Shown: positions 17,930-27,827, counted from the first letter of the stretch. The stretch is 64,000 nt of DNA from Uliginosibacterium flavum (GCF_040566545.1 NZ_JBEWZI010000005.1:62001-126000); one strand, 5' to 3'. The notes: generated by a model not told the origin, from the letters alone. Translations and numbers: made by a program.

Positions 17930-18832
17930 TTATTCGCTGCGCGGATCGAGTACGTCGCGCATGCCATCGCCAAACAGATTGAATGCCAGACTCACCATCA
18001 TGATGGCCGCGCCGGGCATGGCCACCAGCCACCAGCACTCCAGCATGTAGCGGCGTCCGGCCGAGATCATGGCGCCCCATTCGGGGATGGGCGGTTGCGC
18101 ACCCAGACCGAGGAAGCCCAGACCGGCGGCAGTGAGGATGATGCCGGCCATGTTCATGGTCAGACGCACCACTACCGAGGACAGGCACATCGGCACCACA
18201 TGCCGCAGCAGGATGCGCAGCGGCGAGGCGCCTTGCAGTTGCACCGCGACGATGTAGTCGGCCTTGCGCAGGCTCAGCGTTTCAGCCCGTGCCAGACGGG
18301 CGATGGGAGGCCAGGCGGTCAGCGCGATGGCGATCACGGCGTGATCCAGGCCCGGGCCGAGGGCAGCGACGAAAGCCAGCGCCAGCACCAGACCGGGAAA
18401 GGACACGAAGATATCGGTGATGCGCATGAACACCGTGTCGACCCAGCCACCGAAGTAGCCGGAGACCACGCCGACAGCCAGCCCGACCGGGCCGACGATG
18501 ACCGTCACCAGCGAGATGATGTAGAGCGTGATGCGCGAGCCGAACACGAGGCGGCTGAAAATGTCGCGGCCATATTCGTCGGTGCCGAACCAGTTCGCGC
18601 CACTCGGTGCCTTGAGTGTGTTGTTCAGGTCCTGCAGCAGCGGATCATGGGTGGCGACCAGCGGGGCAAAAATCGCCAACAGCAGCAAGGCGAGGATCAC
18701 GACGAGACCGGCCACGGCTAGCGGGTTGCGTAGCAGCTTGCGCCCGCTGCGTGCCAGATTCTGGCGCAGGGCCTGGGCTGAGGATTGCGGCGTGCTGTCG
18801 CAGACCGCAGCGGGGAGAGTAGTTGTCGTCAT
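17930..18832 (-). CDS. Peptide-type ABC transporter permease (DppC-like)
   Basis: The 300-residue protein has an N-terminal cytoplasmic stretch, then a first helix LAVAGLVVILALLLLAIFAP, a periplasmic segment containing GTDEYGRDIFSRLVFGSR (typical of DppC/OppC) and the EAA-like loop around QLQGASPLRILLRHVVPMC. It has five to six helices in all. It is the partner of the DppB-like permease 11 nt upstream. Confidence 0.9.
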   Translation of the reverse strand: MTTTTLPAAVCDSTPQSSAQALRQNLARSGRKLLRNPLAVAGLVVILALLLLAIFAPLVATHDPLLQDLNNTLKAPSGANWFGTDEYGRDIFSRLVFGSRITLYIISLVTVIVGPVGLAVGVVSGYFGGWVDTVFMRITDIFVSFPGLVLALAFVAALGPGLDHAVIAIALTAWPPIARLARAETLSLRKADYIVAVQLQGASPLRILLRHVVPMCLSSVVVRLTMNMAGIILTAAGLGFLGLGAQPPIPEWGAMISAGRRYMLECWWLVAMPGAAIMMVSLAFNLFGDGMRDVLDPRSE

Positions 18833-18842
18833 GGCGCCGGCC

Positions 18843-19883
18843 TTATCGAGTGCGTGGATCGAAGACTTGATACAAGGCGTCTGCGATCAGGTTGAGGGTC
18901 ACGAAGATGATGCCGATCAGCAGCACACAGCCCATCACCGCGTTCATGTCACCGAGCAGCAGGCCGCCGGTGAGATAGCTGCCGAAGCCCGGCCAGGCGA
19001 ACACGGTTTCGATCAGCACTGCGCCTTCGAGCAGCGAACCGTAGGCCAGCGCGACGATGGTCAGCAGCTGCACGAGGATGTTGCGGAAGGCGTGATTCCA
19101 TACCACCTGCAGCTCGGACAGGCCCTTGACCCGCGCGGTGATGATGTATTCCTGCGACAGTTGCGTCAGCATGAATGAACGCGTCATGCGAGCGATGTAG
19201 GCCATCGAGTGCAGACCGAGGATGCAGGCCGGCAGGGTGATGTGCTTGAGCGCGCTGTGGAAGACTTCCCACTCGCCGGCCAGGGCTGCATCAATCAGCA
19301 GCAGACCGGTGCGGCTCTGTACCAGCCCGTCAAAGGCCAGATCGATACGTCCGGCACCACCAGCCCAGTCCAGCCAGGCGTAGAAGATGATCAGGCCCAT
19401 CATGCCGAACCAGAACACCGGCACTGAATAGCCACACAGGCTGATCACGCGCACCACCTGGTCGCCGAGACGACCGCGACGGGTGGCGGCAAACACGCCC
19501 AGCGGCACACCGACGAAGGTGCCGAAGAGGATGGCAATGGTCGCCAGTTCGATGGTGGCAGGGAAGACGCGGGCGATATCGGCGGTAACCGCGTTGCCGG
19601 TCAGCATTGCACGGCCCAGATCACCGTGCAGCAGATCGCGCAGGTAATAGGCGAATTGCATGTACATCGGCTTGTCCAGCCCGAGCTGGTGATAGACCTG
19701 CTGGTAGGTGGATTGGTCGGCATCCGAGCCGACAATCGAGAGGACCGGGTCCAGCGGCATGACACGACCGATGAAGAAGGTCAGGGCCAGCAGACCCATC
19801 AGGGTAACGGCGACAATCGCCAGACGATGGCCGAAGCCCGTCGCCCGGCGCATGTGACGGCCGGTCAGGGAAAATATCGACAT
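18843..19883 (-). CDS. Peptide-type ABC transporter permease (DppB-like)
   Basis: The 346-residue permease has a first helix LAIVAVTLMGLLALTFFIGR, the DppB-typical DPVLSIVG and QLGLDKPMYMQFAYYLRDLLHGDLG in the large periplasmic loop, and the coupling loop ARVKGLSELQVVWNHAFRN. Together with the DppC-like gene it forms the membrane channel. It lies 60 nt behind the binding protein gene in the same operon. Confidence 0.9.
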   Translation of the reverse strand: MSIFSLTGRHMRRATGFGHRLAIVAVTLMGLLALTFFIGRVMPLDPVLSIVGSDADQSTYQQVYHQLGLDKPMYMQFAYYLRDLLHGDLGRAMLTGNAVTADIARVFPATIELATIAILFGTFVGVPLGVFAATRRGRLGDQVVRVISLCGYSVPVFWFGMMGLIIFYAWLDWAGGAGRIDLAFDGLVQSRTGLLLIDAALAGEWEVFHSALKHITLPACILGLHSMAYIARMTRSFMLTQLSQEYIITARVKGLSELQVVWNHAFRNILVQLLTIVALAYGSLLEGAVLIETVFAWPGFGSYLTGGLLLGDMNAVMGCVLLIGIIFVTLNLIADALYQVFDPRTR

Positions 19884-19943
19884 GAAGTACTCCGTTGCAG
19901 CGAGGGGCCGTCATCCGGGACAGGATGACGGCAGGTCAGCGGT

Positions 19944-21545
19944 TCAGCGTTGCTTGTAGACCTCGCGCCAGCGCGTGGTCGAAGCCGGGTGACTGTGGAA
20001 GTTGCGGATATCCTTCTGCAGCACGACGGTATCGACCATCTGCGATACCGGCTGGATCGCACCGACCTGCTGCTCGTAGAGTTTCTGGATTTCCTGATAC
20101 ATCGCGGTCTGCTTCTTCTCGTCCTGCTCGACCTCGGCCTTCTCGATCAGGGCGTTGATCTCCGGGCTGATGAAGGAAGTGCGCCAGCCCTGGAAGTTGG
20201 TCAGCTTGGCTTCGTCGCGGTTGTCCGGGTTGTAGACCAGCGAACGCAGGCTGCTGTGCGGATGCGGTTCGGCCCCGCCGCCGCCACGACCAACGATGAT
20301 CTCGAAGCTGCGGTCACGCATCGCGCCGTACACCTGATTGCCGGTGCCCGGAATCACGCTGGCTTCGATGCCACCCAGCGCCAGCGTGGCCTGCAGGCTG
20401 GTCGCGATATTGATGAAGGGCGGATCGGAGAGCACCCGGATGGTGGTCTTGAATCCGTTCGGGAAACCGGCTTCGGTCAGCAGCTTGCGCGCTGCCGGCA
20501 CGTCGAGTTTATAGCCCGGATTCGGCAGGGTGGCGGGCAGGCCCATCTGCACCGGACGCTGATGGTAGAGGCCGTAGTTCGGCATTACCGTCTTGTTGAT
20601 TCCGTCATAATCGATCAGGTTGCGGATCGCCAGACGCACCCGCTTGTCGGCAAATTTCACGTCCTTTGCGCTGACCGCCACGTAGTACACGTTGCCGCGC
20701 TTGACGGCTTCGATCCCCACGTTCGGATTCTTCTTCATGGCTTCGACATCCGGCACTGACATGCCATTGGCGACATCGATGTCACCGCGCTCGAGCATCA
20801 GACGCAGGGTCTGCGATTCGGTCATGTGACGCAGCACCACGCGTTTGAGCTTGGCCTGCGGACGCCAGTAGCTTTCGTTGCGGCTCATCAGCAGCACGTC
20901 CTTCTGCCGCCACTCGTTCAGCGCGAAGGGGCCGGAGCCGGCTTCGTTGGTGGTGAGCCAGGCCTTGCCCATGTCACCATCCTTCTCGTTGGCCAGCACC
21001 TTCTTGCGATCCAGCACCATGGCGCCCACCGAGGTGCCCAGAGTATAGATCACCAGCTTCGGGTCGGTCGGCTCGGGCAGCGTGAGCACCAGCGTTTCCG
21101 CATCGGTGGCGCGGATGCTTTGCTCCACGTTCGCGGCGCTGAAGCCGTAGCTCTTCCATACCGAGGCCAGTGCGAGGTTGAGTTTGAGCACGCGCTGCAA
21201 GGACCAGGCCGCATCCTCTGCCGTCAGCGGGTTGCCGGAATGGAACTTCACGCCCTTGCGGATCTTGAAAGTGATGCTGCGGTTGTCCGCCGCGACCGTC
21301 CAGCTTTCGGCCAGACCCGGCAGGATCTTGTAGGTGTCGGCCGGATCGAGTTCGACCAGCGAGTCGTACATGTTGGCGTTGACCTCGACCACGTCATTGC
21401 CGGTGGCGCCGGCCGGGTCAAGCGACAGCAGGTTGTTCATGCTCATGCCGATGATCAGTTGATCAGTCGGTGTTTTCGCCTGCAGCGGCATCCCGATCAG
21501 CGAGATCGAGAGGGCACAGGTGGCCAGCAGATACGGCACTTTCAT
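19944..21545 (-). CDS. ABC transporter substrate-binding protein, family 5
   Basis: The 533-residue protein has a Sec signal peptide (MKVPYLLATCALSISLIGMP...QAKT). It shows the SBP_bac_5 pattern: SLDPAGATGNDVVEVNANMYDSL near the N-terminus, then GLAESWTVAADNRSITFKIR and KGVKFHSGNPLTAEDAAWSL. Family 5 proteins bind peptides, nickel or oligosaccharides. Being the first transport gene after a sugar-acid dehydratase-like gene, its ligand is inferred to be an acid sugar or oligogalacturonide-like compound. Confidence 0.87.
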   Translation of the reverse strand: MKVPYLLATCALSISLIGMPLQAKTPTDQLIIGMSMNNLLSLDPAGATGNDVVEVNANMYDSLVELDPADTYKILPGLAESWTVAADNRSITFKIRKGVKFHSGNPLTAEDAAWSLQRVLKLNLALASVWKSYGFSAANVEQSIRATDAETLVLTLPEPTDPKLVIYTLGTSVGAMVLDRKKVLANEKDGDMGKAWLTTNEAGSGPFALNEWRQKDVLLMSRNESYWRPQAKLKRVVLRHMTESQTLRLMLERGDIDVANGMSVPDVEAMKKNPNVGIEAVKRGNVYYVAVSAKDVKFADKRVRLAIRNLIDYDGINKTVMPNYGLYHQRPVQMGLPATLPNPGYKLDVPAARKLLTEAGFPNGFKTTIRVLSDPPFINIATSLQATLALGGIEASVIPGTGNQVYGAMRDRSFEIIVGRGGGGAEPHPHSSLRSLVYNPDNRDEAKLTNFQGWRTSFISPEINALIEKAEVEQDEKKQTAMYQEIQKLYEQQVGAIQPVSQMVDTVVLQKDIRNFHSHPASTTRWREVYKQR

Positions 21546-21582
21546 GACAAGTCTCCTCGGGTGATTCCGTTTTGGTTCTGCA

Positions 21583-22737
21583 TCAGTACGTGCTTACGGT
21601 GTGGGCGGCGATGTAGTCGAAGTTGATGTCTTCGCCCAGGCCGGGTTTCTGTGACAGATGCACAAAGCCATCGGCATCCATCGGGTCGGCCAGACTGTTG
21701 AGATAGGCCGGCACCTCGTCGTATTCAAGGAAAGGATGGAGCAGGCCACGCTCGTACCACTGGCAATTCTTGATCGCCGCGCACACCGCCAGATTCGCCG
21801 CGCCGTTGCCGTGCACTTCACAGTTCATGCCGAAGGCGTCGGCCATGTAGGCCACCTTCAGGGTCGGAGTGATGCCGCCGACGCCGGGTACGCCGGCACG
21901 GGTGATTGCGGAGGCGCCGGCCTTGATCCATTCGGCGCGGGTGTGATGCTTTCCGCCCATGTATTCCGGGCCGAGGATCGGGATGTCGAGTTGTCCGGAC
22001 AGCCACACGTAGGACGACATGCTCTGCTCGTCCATCATTTCCTCGAACCAGGCAAAGTTCAGCTTCTCCAGGGCACGGCCGATCTTCAGGGCCTCGGTGC
22101 GGCTGTACCAGTGGTAGCCGTCGAGCATCAGGTCAATATTCGGTCCCACGGCTTCACGCACGGCTGCACAGCACTTGATGTCCATTTCGATACTCGGCGC
22201 AAAGGCGACCGGTGGCATCCAGGTGTGCAGCTTGATCGCCTTGTAACCGCGTGCCACCAGCTTCAGTGCGAACTCTGCATATTCCTCAGGCGTAGACAGA
22301 CCGCCCTTGAGTTCGTCGCCACACATGGTGCTGCCATAGGCCGGCACCTTGTCGCGGTAGCCGCCGATCAGCTGATACACCGGCACGCCCAGCTTGCGTC
22401 CGGCCAGATCCCACAGCGCCTGATCAGCGATAGCCAGGGCGCGGTCAGTCAGTTGCCCGGCGCTGCCGCGCTGCCAGTGCTCCAGGTCTTGCCAGATCTG
22501 TTCGCGCATGAAGGGATTGGCGCCGACCATGACCTTGCGGAAGAAGGCGTCCAGCACATGTTGGCGCATCACTTCAACCGGGCCGAAAGCATGACCTTCG
22601 CTGCCGTCGTCGCAGGTGATGGTCAGCATGGCCATTTTTGCGTCCTTCTCCGGCCCCGGATGGGAATGGCCAGCACTGTCGACCGAGCGGCGGGAGGGAT
22701 AGGTGAATACGGTGCCGCGCAGGCTTTCAATCTTCAT
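21583..22737 (-). CDS. Enolase-superfamily (mandelate racemase/muconate lactonizing) sugar-acid dehydratase
   Basis: The 384-residue protein has an N-terminal capping domain and a C-terminal barrel. The catalytic Lys lies in GYKAIKLHTWMPP (a K-x-H pair). Metal ligands are in LMLDGYHW (Asp), FEEMMDE (Glu) and LGPEYMGG (Glu), and the catalytic His is in CEVHGNGAANLA. Members dehydrate aldonates or aldarates. With GarL, GarR and glycerate kinase downstream, a hexarate (galactarate, glucarate, talarate or idarate) giving 5-keto-4-deoxyglucarate is the best fit, but the K-x-H pair does not settle the substrate. It is first in the nine-gene leftward operon. Confidence 0.82.
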   Translation of the reverse strand: MKIESLRGTVFTYPSRRSVDSAGHSHPGPEKDAKMAMLTITCDDGSEGHAFGPVEVMRQHVLDAFFRKVMVGANPFMREQIWQDLEHWQRGSAGQLTDRALAIADQALWDLAGRKLGVPVYQLIGGYRDKVPAYGSTMCGDELKGGLSTPEEYAEFALKLVARGYKAIKLHTWMPPVAFAPSIEMDIKCCAAVREAVGPNIDLMLDGYHWYSRTEALKIGRALEKLNFAWFEEMMDEQSMSSYVWLSGQLDIPILGPEYMGGKHHTRAEWIKAGASAITRAGVPGVGGITPTLKVAYMADAFGMNCEVHGNGAANLAVCAAIKNCQWYERGLLHPFLEYDEVPAYLNSLADPMDADGFVHLSQKPGLGEDINFDYIAAHTVSTY

Positions 22738-22780
22738 GGAATGCTCCTCAACCGGGTTTGGCGTGACTGTCTTTGCTCGT

Positions 22781-22798
22781 CAGTCATCATACGAGTTG
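22781..22798. promoter_or_regulatory. Candidate GntR (FadR-type) operator upstream of the dehydratase operon
   Basis: CAGTCATCATACGAGTTG contains TCATACGAGTTG, which recurs with one change at 23008-23019. Its right half fits the ACNA half of the FadR-subfamily consensus TNGTNNNACNA; the left half has TCAT instead of TNGT. It lies 44-61 nt upstream of the dehydratase start, where a repressor would cover the promoter. Confidence 0.5.
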
Positions 22799-23001
22799 GC
22801 TTGCATCTTAGTGAAGCGAAACGGAGCCTGTCAAACGGCCAAAACCCCTAGATGTAAACCCCTAATTTTGAAATTAACCCTTGCTATATGGGTGGTTAGC
22901 CCATTATTTCATTCAGATCCGGGCGTCTCTGTACTGTTCAGTCGCGACTTCCGTTGATATGATAAGAAACAAGTGAGGACGACTCGTCCTGTGAAATACC
23001 G

Positions 23002-23018
23002 AACTCGTCATACAAGTT
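23002..23018. promoter_or_regulatory. Candidate GntR (FadR-type) operator, autoregulatory site
   Basis: AACTCGTCATACAAGTT is an imperfect 7-3-7 palindrome containing TCGTCATACAA, a full match to the FadR-subfamily consensus TNGTNNNACNA (23005-23015). It ends 30 nt before the regulator ATG at 23049, so the regulator probably controls its own gene too. Confidence 0.6.
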
Positions 23019-23048
23019 GATTTGTCTGAAAACGGCCTGGAGCAGTTC

Positions 23049-23768
23049 ATGCAGAAAATGCGACGCAAGGAAACCCTGACTGGGCAGCTGACCCGCACCC
23101 TGGCGGAGCGTATCAGCTCCGGTCAGTACGCCGTGGGCGCCCGCCTGCCCAGCGAACAGGACATGATTGCGGAGTTTGGCGTCAGCCGCACCGTGGTGCG
23201 CGAGACGATTGCCAACCTGCGCGCCAACGGCCGCGTCACGACCCGCCAGGGGATTGGTGCCTTTGTGATGCAACAGGACAAATCCGACGGCTTCCAGATC
23301 GACACGGCCGGCCTGTCGGCCGTACAGGAAATGGTTGCGGTGCTGGAGCTGCGCATCGCGCTCGAATCCGAAGCCGCCGTACTCGCCGCGCAGCGCCGCA
23401 GCCCCGAGCAGCTGGCGGCGATGAAGGCAGCCCTGGCCGATATGAACGAGGCCATTTCACGCGGCGAAGACGCCGTGCAGGCCGACATGAAATTTCACCG
23501 CTGCATGGCTGAGGCGGCCGGCAACGCGCATTTCCTGAACCTCTTCAATTACGTCGGCGAACTGCTGATTCCGCGTGCGCGCCTGCAGTCGGCACATCTC
23601 GACAACGTGCCGATGCCGGATTATTTGGCGCGCGTGCAACGTGAGCACGAACAGATCTGTTATGCCATTGAGCGTCAGGATCCCGAGGCCGCCCGCGCCG
23701 CACTGCGCATGCATCTGTCCGAGAGCAAGGCGCGCCTGCAACGCAGCATCGCCAAACTGGTGAGCTGA
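23049..23768 (+). CDS. FadR-subfamily GntR transcriptional regulator
   Basis: The 239-residue protein has an N-terminal winged helix (about residues 10-75: LAERISSGQYAVGARLPSEQ then FGVSRTVVRETIANLRANG). An all-helical FCD ligand domain follows (about 95-230), with the metal-binding pattern Asp-His-His around DMKFHRCMAEAAGN and LHLSE-like positions near the end. The ATG at 23049 has GGAG six bases upstream; a TTG at 23022 would extend it by nine residues. It is divergent from the aldarate operon and two operator-like palindromes lie between, so it is likely the local repressor, relieved by a pathway acid. Confidence 0.87.
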   Translation: MQKMRRKETLTGQLTRTLAERISSGQYAVGARLPSEQDMIAEFGVSRTVVRETIANLRANGRVTTRQGIGAFVMQQDKSDGFQIDTAGLSAVQEMVAVLELRIALESEAAVLAAQRRSPEQLAAMKAALADMNEAISRGEDAVQADMKFHRCMAEAAGNAHFLNLFNYVGELLIPRARLQSAHLDNVPMPDYLARVQREHEQICYAIERQDPEAARAALRMHLSESKARLQRSIAKLVS

Positions 23769-23844
23769 GTCTTGCCGTGCATTCGCTGCTGGCCGTGCGC
23801 CTGATCAGCGCGTCGGGCGAGCGAGCGATGCCTTTGCCACTCAC

Positions 23845-23940
23845 AACCTGCCTGAAGACCCTTGCCAGTATTGGCTGTCAGGTTAGCTGCTCGCCAAGCC
23901 TTGACTGGTAAGCCTCTTCAGAATGCCTGCCTGAAGATGT
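23845..23940 (+). repeat. Dispersed intergenic repeat copy (behind GntR gene)
   Basis: Holds CTGAAGA at 23852-23858, CCTTGCCAGTATTGGCT just after, TCTTCAG at 23915-23921 and another CTGAAGA at 23931-23937. The first part matches the copy at 13083. It occupies the middle of the 351-nt gap before the DUF748 gene; nothing else is recognised in the gap. Confidence 0.6.
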
Positions 23941-24119
23941 CCGCTGGATGAGGCTGTGCGAGGTGTCGTCGACGTATTCAAGCGCATGAACTGTCGGCCG
24001 TGCGTGTTGATGCTGCGCGCAGCGTTCCGGGGCTTTACGTGAATCAGTACTCCTCGAAATGTCACGAAAAGGCGGAGTGAACGTTTTTTGCTGCTAGCAT
24101 CGAAAGACATAAAAAACAG

Positions 24120-27100
24120 ATGAAGAGAGTCGTCCCCATGAATGTCCCGAAGTTGCCGGATTGGCGTGTTTTGTGGCAGCAGCGTCGTGTGCGTGTTGGT
24201 GTGAAGTCCTTGCTGGGCGGTTTGTTGTTGCTGACCGTGACGAGCTTTTTCGCTGTGCCGCCGCTCTTGCGCTGGGCGGTGGAGAGTCAGGGCAGCAAGG
24301 CTTTGGGGCGCGTGGTGACGGTGCAGGGGGTAAGTTTCAATCCACTGACGCTAAGCGCGCGCGTCGAGGGCCTGCGCATTGCGGAGGCTGATGGCAAGGG
24401 CGAGTTCCTGAGCCTGGGACTGCTGCGTGCGAATCTGTCGATGGCGTCGATCTGGCATCTTGGGGCGGTGCTGGATGGCTTGCGCATCGAGCAGCCGGTG
24501 TTGCATGTGACGCGACTGGATGAGGCACGCTTCAATTTCAGCGACATTCTGGATCGTTTCGCGGCTGCGCCGAAGGATGCAACACCCAGCGAGCCTGCGC
24601 GTTTCTCGTTGAACAACATCGAACTGGCCGATGGGCGGATCGAGTTCGATGACCGCCCGGCCGGGCGTGTGCATAAGATCGAGCAGATCAATATCGGCGT
24701 GCCCTTCCTGTCGAGTTTGCCCACCAAGGTCGAAACCTTTGTGCAGCCCAAGCTGGAGGCGAACATCAATGGCAGTGATTTCAGTCTGCTGGGGCAGCTG
24801 AAGCCTTTTGCGGATCATCGCGAGGCGAGTCTGGATCTGGTATTTGAGTCTTTCGATGTGACTCAGTATCTGATGTATGTGCCGGGCAAACTGCCGATCA
24901 AAATCGAACGCGCCAAGCTGGCTTCTGATCTGCGTCTGGTGTGGTCCGAGGCTTCCGAGAAGACTCCGGCGTCGCTGGTGTTGAGCGGAAAACTGGGACT
25001 GAGCGAAGTGCTGTTGAAGGATGGGCAGGGTGCGGCGCTGTTTGCAGTGGATGCACTGGGCGTGGAAATCGAGCGCATCGAGCCGCTGAGCAACCCGGCG
25101 GTTGTCCGGCTGAGTACTGTGCACATTGACGCGCCGAAGTTAGACCTGTCGCGCGCCAAAAATGGCGAGCTGAATCTGTTGGCACTAGCTAACGCTGCTC
25201 CTGCCAAACCCGAGAAAGCAGCGGCTACCAAGCTTGCCGTCAGTACGAGCAAACCGCCGCTAATCTCCATCAGTAAACTGGTCGTCAGCAAGGGTGTCGT
25301 GCGTTGGCACGATGAAGCGGTGCCCGGTGGATACAGTTTTAAGTTGAGCCCTCTGGAGATTCAACTCGACAAGTTCGATCTGGCCGGTAGCCAGCCCGCA
25401 GCTCTACAGCTGAAGGCGCAGGGCGATGGGGGCGTAGCCTTGGCGCTGAGTGCGCGGCTTGGCATCAAGGACGCGCGCTATGGCGGGCACTTTGCGCTCA
25501 GTGGCGTGGATATTGAGGCTTTGCGGCCGTATTACGTCGCGGCCTTTGATCGCGCGCAGCTACGCGGGGTGGCTGCGGTCCAGGGTGATTTCGCGGTAGA
25601 ACCGGGTAAGGAGGGGAATGCTGTAGGTCTGGACAAGCTGGTTCTGGATGTTAAAGATTTCTCGCTGGGTGAATTGAAGGCCAAAACGCCACTGATCAGT
25701 GTACTGGATTCGCACGCGGAAGGCGCCAGCGTGAATCTGGCCACGCGTGAAGTCAATCTGGGCAACTATTCAAACAAGGGTTTGCGCGTCAATCTGGCGC
25801 GAGACAAGGACGGGGCTCTGAATCTGGTCAGTCTGTTGCAGGCGAAGTCGAGGGCCAACGAGAAAGCCCAGGTGGTGTTGCTCGACAAGCTGGAAACGGT
25901 GGCGACTGCTGCCAAGGTCGTCGCGCCACCGATCAAGGCCGATGCACCCTGGCGGCTGAAGTTGGGAGAAGCGGTGCTGAGCGGCGGCAGCCTGCATTTC
26001 GCAGACAACTCGGGCAGCACGCCGGTGGCGCTGGATGTGGCCGAGATTGGTTTACGTGTGAAGGACTGGAACAATCAGCCCGGCGCTCAGGCGCAGACTG
26101 AATTGACGGCGCGTGTAAATAAGGCCGGAAGAGTGGCTATTGGCGGGCGTCTCGGGACGGCACCTCTGAAAGGCGCGCTGCGCCTTGATCTGCGGGCAGT
26201 CGATTTGTTGGCCGTGCAGCCGTATGTCGAGGACGTTTATCGCATTCTGATCACGCGTGGCAATCTGTCGGCGCGCGGCAATCTGGTTTTTGATCTGGCC
26301 AATGCCGACAAGCCGGATCTGCGCTACACCGGCTTGCTGGCGGTGGATGACTTCAATGCGCTGGATCGGATCAATGACAGCGACTTCATGCGCTGGAAAA
26401 GTTTCTCGTTTGACGATATCAAGCTGCAAACCCAGCCGCAGAGTTTCGCGACACGTGAAATCCGTGTTGAGAATTTCTACAGCCGCCTGATTCTGGACGC
26501 GCAAGGGCGGCTCAATGTGCGTGAACTGGCTGCGAGTGAGGCGGCGGGCGGGCCGCCAGCCGCGGCGGCCTCTGAGCCACTGGCTGCGCTGTCCGCACCG
26601 CTTGCGGCGAAGCCCGGTGCAGCCTTGCCGCAGGTGAAGATCGACAAGATCGTGCTGGTCAATGCACACGTCAATTACCTTGATCGCTTCGTCAAACCCA
26701 ACTATGAAGCCAATCTGCTGGCCCTGAACGGCAGCCTGTCGGCTTTGTCGTCGGACCAGACTTCGGTCGCTGCGCTGGATCTGGCAGCCAGTCTGGATGG
26801 TGCAGCCCCCGTCAGCATCGTTGGCGAACTCAACCCCTTCCGGCAGGATGGCTTTCTTGATATCCGCGCTCAGGTGCGGGACGTGGATCTGACCGGGGTA
26901 TCAACCTATACAAGCAAATTCGTCGGCTACGGGGTCGAAAAAGGCAAGCTATCGATGGCCTTGCAGTACAAGATTCGGGATCGCAAGCTGAGCGCCGAGA
27001 ATCGCGTCACGCTGGATCAACTGACCTTTGGCAAGCGTGTTGACAGCCCCGAAGCGACCACGCTGCCGGTGCTCTTTGCCGTGTCGCTACTCAAGGATCG

Positions 27101-27827
27101 GCATGGCGTGATCGATGTCAATCTGCCGATTTCCGGCTCGCTGGACGATCCGCAATTCTCGGTGGGTGGTGTCATCCTCAAGGTAATTGTTAACTTGATC
27201 GGCAAGGCCGCCAGCGCACCTTTCGCCTTGATCGGCTCCTTGCTGGGTGGCGATGGCGAAGAGCTGGCCTGGCTGGATTTCGCGCCGGGTTCGGCCGTGA
27301 TTGCGTCTGCAGGGGAAGAGAAACTGCGCACGCTGACCAAGGCCTTGCAAGATCGTCCGGCACTGAAACTGGAGATTGCCGGGCGTGCCGATCCGGCTGC
27401 GGACGTGAGCGGCCTCAAGCGAAGTCGACTGGATGGCAAGCTGCGTACGCTCAAGGCCGAGCAGATGGTCAAGCGTGGCGAAACCGTGGGGCAGGTGGAT
27501 GTCTTGCGCGTCGAGACGACGGAATATCCGGTGCTGCTCAAAACTGTCTACGAGGCCGAGAAAATTGAGGCGCGCCCACGCAATGCCGTGGGTCTGCTCA
27601 AGAGCCTGCCGGTCGAAGAGATGGAGAAGATTTTGCTCGCGAGCATGGCCGTCACCGCGGCGGATTTGCAGAGCCTTGCCAGCCAGCGGGCACAAGCCGT
27701 GCGAGCGCGTCTGCTTGATCAGGGTGGTGTTGCACCCGAACGGGTCTTCCTGCTGGGCAGCGCAAATGCCTCCGAGGCGCAAGACGGCGGGCCCGCACAA
27801 GCCCGTGTGGAGTTCTCGCTGAAGTAG
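24120..27827 (+). CDS. DUF748 family AsmA-like envelope protein
   Basis: This 1235-residue protein has a short cytoplasmic N-terminus, one membrane helix (about 31-50, LLGGLLLLTVTSFFAVPPLL) and then a very long beta-rich periplasmic body with repeats such as GLRIEQPVLHVTRLDEARFNF and RVNLARDKDGALNLVSLL. These are typical of DUF748, a relative of the AsmA/YhdP bridge proteins implicated in phospholipid traffic to the outer membrane. Near the C-terminus LDFAPGSAVIASAGEEKLRTL resembles the start of an OmpA-type peptidoglycan domain. The ATG at 24138 (MNVPKLPDW) is an alternative start with a purine-rich stretch upstream. It stands alone. Confidence 0.82.
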   Translation: MKRVVPMNVPKLPDWRVLWQQRRVRVGVKSLLGGLLLLTVTSFFAVPPLLRWAVESQGSKALGRVVTVQGVSFNPLTLSARVEGLRIAEADGKGEFLSLGLLRANLSMASIWHLGAVLDGLRIEQPVLHVTRLDEARFNFSDILDRFAAAPKDATPSEPARFSLNNIELADGRIEFDDRPAGRVHKIEQINIGVPFLSSLPTKVETFVQPKLEANINGSDFSLLGQLKPFADHREASLDLVFESFDVTQYLMYVPGKLPIKIERAKLASDLRLVWSEASEKTPASLVLSGKLGLSEVLLKDGQGAALFAVDALGVEIERIEPLSNPAVVRLSTVHIDAPKLDLSRAKNGELNLLALANAAPAKPEKAAATKLAVSTSKPPLISISKLVVSKGVVRWHDEAVPGGYSFKLSPLEIQLDKFDLAGSQPAALQLKAQGDGGVALALSARLGIKDARYGGHFALSGVDIEALRPYYVAAFDRAQLRGVAAVQGDFAVEPGKEGNAVGLDKLVLDVKDFSLGELKAKTPLISVLDSHAEGASVNLATREVNLGNYSNKGLRVNLARDKDGALNLVSLLQAKSRANEKAQVVLLDKLETVATAAKVVAPPIKADAPWRLKLGEAVLSGGSLHFADNSGSTPVALDVAEIGLRVKDWNNQPGAQAQTELTARVNKAGRVAIGGRLGTAPLKGALRLDLRAVDLLAVQPYVEDVYRILITRGNLSARGNLVFDLANADKPDLRYTGLLAVDDFNALDRINDSDFMRWKSFSFDDIKLQTQPQSFATREIRVENFYSRLILDAQGRLNVRELAASEAAGGPPAAAASEPLAALSAPLAAKPGAALPQVKIDKIVLVNAHVNYLDRFVKPNYEANLLALNGSLSALSSDQTSVAALDLAASLDGAAPVSIVGELNPFRQDGFLDIRAQVRDVDLTGVSTYTSKFVGYGVEKGKLSMALQYKIRDRKLSAENRVTLDQLTFGKRVDSPEATTLPVLFAVSLLKDRHGVIDVNLPISGSLDDPQFSVGGVILKVIVNLIGKAASAPFALIGSLLGGDGEELAWLDFAPGSAVIASAGEEKLRTLTKALQDRPALKLEIAGRADPAADVSGLKRSRLDGKLRTLKAEQMVKRGETVGQVDVLRVETTEYPVLLKTVYEAEKIEARPRNAVGLLKSLPVEEMEKILLASMAVTAADLQSLASQRAQAVRARLLDQGGVAPERVFLLGSANASEAQDGGPAQARVEFSLK

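Noticed and set aside
17048..18721. 557-codon rightward open frame opposite the ABC ATPase and permease genes
   Set aside because: His/Gln/Asp-rich composition typical of antisense translation; both leftward genes beneath are convincing.
21658..22851. 397-codon rightward frame opposite the enolase-superfamily gene
   Set aside because: Antisense shadow; the leftward gene has all catalytic residues in order.
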